A DNA stretch of 64,000 bases from Variovorax sp037204085 (GTDB taxonomy: Bacteria > Pseudomonadota > Gammaproteobacteria > Burkholderiales > Burkholderiaceae_C), in assembly GCF_037204085.1 (NCBI RefSeq), contig NZ_JBBCBW010000001.1, forward strand, positions 1 through 64,000, in the 5' to 3' direction. The notes beneath the pieces were generated by a model. It did no database searches. It saw only the letters and a program-made list of their open reading frames with translations, and was not told the DNA's origin. Of the stretch, positions 62,639 to 64,000 are shown one piece after another (the stretch's first letter is position 1; the number at the start of each line of letters is the position of its first letter). The position numbers were made by a program, and so were the translations under genes.

Positions 62639-63017
62639 CTTTGGGTTCCATGGGACGGTTGTCGTTCATGCGGATCATGCCTTTCACGATCCGGTAGAGG
62701 AACCACAGCGAAATCAGGCTCCAGGCAATCCAGCCCGGCACCAGAAACAGCAGCCAGAGCCACGACGTAACCACGTACAGCAGGCCGGCCCACACCACCG
62801 ACCGGATGCGCCAGCTGAAATGCGAAGCCTGCCAGGTGCCCGCCGCGTTGTCGCGCTTGACGAAGTCGATCACCAGCGCCACCAGCAAGAGCGCCACCGA
62901 AGCCTGGGCGCCGGGCAATACAGCGCAAATGGCCACGATGAGGTGCAGGATATAGCTGACCCAGCCCCAGGTCTTGAGGGAGTCGTCGGGTTCCACGTTC
63001 ACGATGTCGTTGGCCAT
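62628..63017 (-). CDS. DUF4870-type small membrane protein
   Basis: 129 residues with three hydrophobic spans (about 18-35, 38-54 and 68-98). The middle segments WQASHFSWRIRSVVWAGLLY and FLYRIVKGMIRMND are typical of the DUF4870/YtjC-like family found in many his-tat strings. The function is unknown. The start at MANDIVNVEPDD follows the hisE stop by 13 bases. Confidence 0.85.
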   Translation of the reverse strand: MANDIVNVEPDDSLKTWGWVSYILHLIVAICAVLPGAQASVALLLVALVIDFVKRDNAAGTWQASHFSWRIRSVVWAGLLYVVTSWLWLLFLVPGWIAWSLISLWFLYRIVKGMIRMNDNRPMEPKDVI

Positions 63018-63030
63018 TGGCGATGTCCTT

Positions 63031-63411
63031 TCAATCGTTGGATGCCTCGCGGGCCTGCGCCTTGCGCAGGGCTTTTTCCTCGATGCCGCTGGTGCCCTCG
63101 CGGCGCTCGAGCTCCGCAATAACCTCGCCGGGCGACAAACCGTAGTGCGCCAGCGCCACCATGGTGTGGAACCACAAATCGGCCACTTCGTTCACTATTT
63201 TCGTGCGGTCGCCGCCATGGTCGGCGTCCTTGGCCGCCATGACGACCTCGGTGGCTTCCTCGCCGATCTTCTTGAGGAAGGCATCGGGGCCCTTGTGCAG
63301 CAGGCGCGCCACGTAGCTCTTCTCCGGGTCGCCGCCGTGCGCGGGCAGGCGGCTTTCGATGACGGCGGCAAGGCGCGCAAGGGCGTCGGAGGTGTTCACT
63401 GTGGCCGTCAT
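63031..63411 (-). CDS. hisE: Phosphoribosyl-ATP diphosphatase HisE
   Basis: A 126-residue enzyme of the second step of histidine synthesis, splitting PR-ATP to PR-AMP and diphosphate. The all-alpha MazG-like fold shows KIGEEATEVVMAAKDADHGG (Glu-rich metal site) and NEVADLWFHTMVAL. ATG 63411 overlaps the hisI stop by 4 bases (ATGA), which decides the start. Confidence 0.95.
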   Translation of the reverse strand: MTATVNTSDALARLAAVIESRLPAHGGDPEKSYVARLLHKGPDAFLKKIGEEATEVVMAAKDADHGGDRTKIVNEVADLWFHTMVALAHYGLSPGEVIAELERREGTSGIEEKALRKAQAREASND

Positions 63412-63797
63412 TTGTAGATCGACTCCGGGTCTTTCAAGACCGGGTCCACGGCGGTCCATTGGCCGTTTTCGTATTTGCTGAAGAAGCAGCTGTGGCGCCC
63501 GGTATGGCAGGCAATGCCGGGCTCGTGGCCGAGCTGGGTGACCTTGAGCAGCACCACGTCGTTGTCGCAGTCGAGGCGGATTTCATGCACCGTCTGCACA
63601 TGGCCCGACTCTTCGCCCTTGAACCAGAGCTTGTTGCGCGAGCGGCTGAAATACACGGCGCGGCCCAGCTCGGCGGTCTTTTCGAGCGCCTCGCGGTTCA
63701 TCCAGGCGAACATCAGCACGTCGTTGCTGCCCTGTTCCTGCGCGATCACGGGCACCAGGCCGTTCGCGTCCCATTTCACTTCGTCAAGCCAATTCAT
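63408..63797 (-). CDS. hisI: Phosphoribosyl-AMP cyclohydrolase HisI
   Basis: A 129-residue enzyme of the third step of histidine synthesis, opening the adenine ring of PR-AMP. It has DVLMFAWMNREALEKT, SRSRNKLWFKGEESGH and the metal ligands in DCDNDV and ACHTGRHSCFF. It is separate from hisE, as usual in this group, and follows hisF by 39 bases. Confidence 0.96.
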   Translation of the reverse strand: MNWLDEVKWDANGLVPVIAQEQGSNDVLMFAWMNREALEKTAELGRAVYFSRSRNKLWFKGEESGHVQTVHEIRLDCDNDVVLLKVTQLGHEPGIACHTGRHSCFFSKYENGQWTAVDPVLKDPESIYK

Positions 63798-63836
63798 GAA
63801 GGGTATTGTCCCACCCCCGAGCGGCGCTGAAGCGGG

Positions 63837-64000
63837 TCACGTGCGCACGGGAATGCCCCGCGCGGCCATGCGGGCTTTCGCCTCGCCCACGGTGTGCTCG
63901 CCGTAGTGGAAGATGCTGGCGGCCAGCACCGCGTCGGCGCCGCCGGTCTGGATGCCGTCGGCCAGGTCGTCGAGGTTGCCCACGCCGCCCGATGCGATGA
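63837..64000 (-). CDS. hisF: Imidazole glycerol phosphate synthase cyclase subunit HisF, C-terminal end
   Basis: Partial: only the last 54 codons are in the window, and the gene continues beyond base 64000. The reading frame ends with ASGGVGNLDDLADGI, GGADAVLAASIFHYGEHTV and ARGIPVRT then TGA, the (beta-alpha)8 barrel end of HisF with its phosphate-binding GGVG and AASIFH segments. It is upstream of hisI in the same operon. Confidence 0.93.
   Translation of the reverse strand, partial: IASGGVGNLDDLADGIQTGGADAVLAASIFHYGEHTVGEAKARMAARGIPVRT

Overview
The window looks like the chromosome of a betaproteobacterium of the Comamonadaceae, most likely Variovorax or a close relative. The signs are high G+C coding DNA, a hisF-hisI-hisE-(DUF4870)-HIT-tatABC string, petABC beside sspA/sspB, a fused LivM-LivG transporter protein inside a paa cluster, and dense accessory transport and catabolic operons. 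This assignment is from gene order and protein character, not from a database match. No phage, insertion sequence, integrase or CRISPR array is visible.

Layout. (1) 0.1-13.6 kb, plus strand: an aerobic phenylacetate operon, paaI-paaK-paaABCDE, then a branched-chain-amino-acid-type ABC importer (binding protein, LivH-type permease, LivM-LivG fusion, LivF-type ATPase), paaZ and an SDR dehydrogenase. PaaK makes phenylacetyl-CoA, PaaABCDE epoxidises it and PaaZ opens and oxidises the ring; the importer probably brings in the aromatic acid or a related substrate. (2) 13.7-17.7 kb: an isoprenylcysteine-methyltransferase-like protein coupled to a CPBP membrane protease, a flavin reductase, a LysR regulator and an LCMT-like methyltransferase. 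(3) 18.0-27.8 kb: a minus-strand cassette (peptide-type ABC importer, D-serine-dehydratase-type PLP enzyme, RpiR regulator, N-acyl-D-amino-acid deacylase) with a divergent RidA gene, which together look like a D-amino-acid scavenging pathway. Two matching palindromes lie in the divergent promoter. (4) 27.8-40.1 kb: mostly housekeeping: a ClpP-like protease, lolD/lolC, recJ, sspB/sspA, tRNA-Thr(UGU) and the bc1 complex petABC.

(5) 40.1-55.3 kb: an exopolysaccharide/capsule locus. A plus-strand operon codes for a small YjbE/GfcA-like secreted protein, a YjbF/GfcB lipoprotein and a 1029-residue protein that fuses GfcC(YjbG)-like and GfcD(YjbH)-like parts. Facing it is a minus-strand run: wza, wzb, wzc, initiating sugar transferase, pyruvyl transferase, GT4 glycosyltransferase, clan-A glycoside hydrolase and flippase. 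A PAP2 phosphatase lies upstream. Together this supplies every part of an E. coli group-4-capsule (gfcABCDE-etp-etk) export system, rearranged and with one fusion. No Wzy-type polymerase is visible. (6) 55.5-64 kb: mscL, pdxA, a NIF3-like protein, an MHS-type MFS transporter, a DegS-like protease and the his-tat operon, cut by the window end within hisF.

Two kinds of dispersed repeat stand out: a hairpin element present twice (window start and 17.8 kb; 60 of 60 bases identical over the core) and three paired G/C-rich REP-like inverted repeats, all sitting inside operons.
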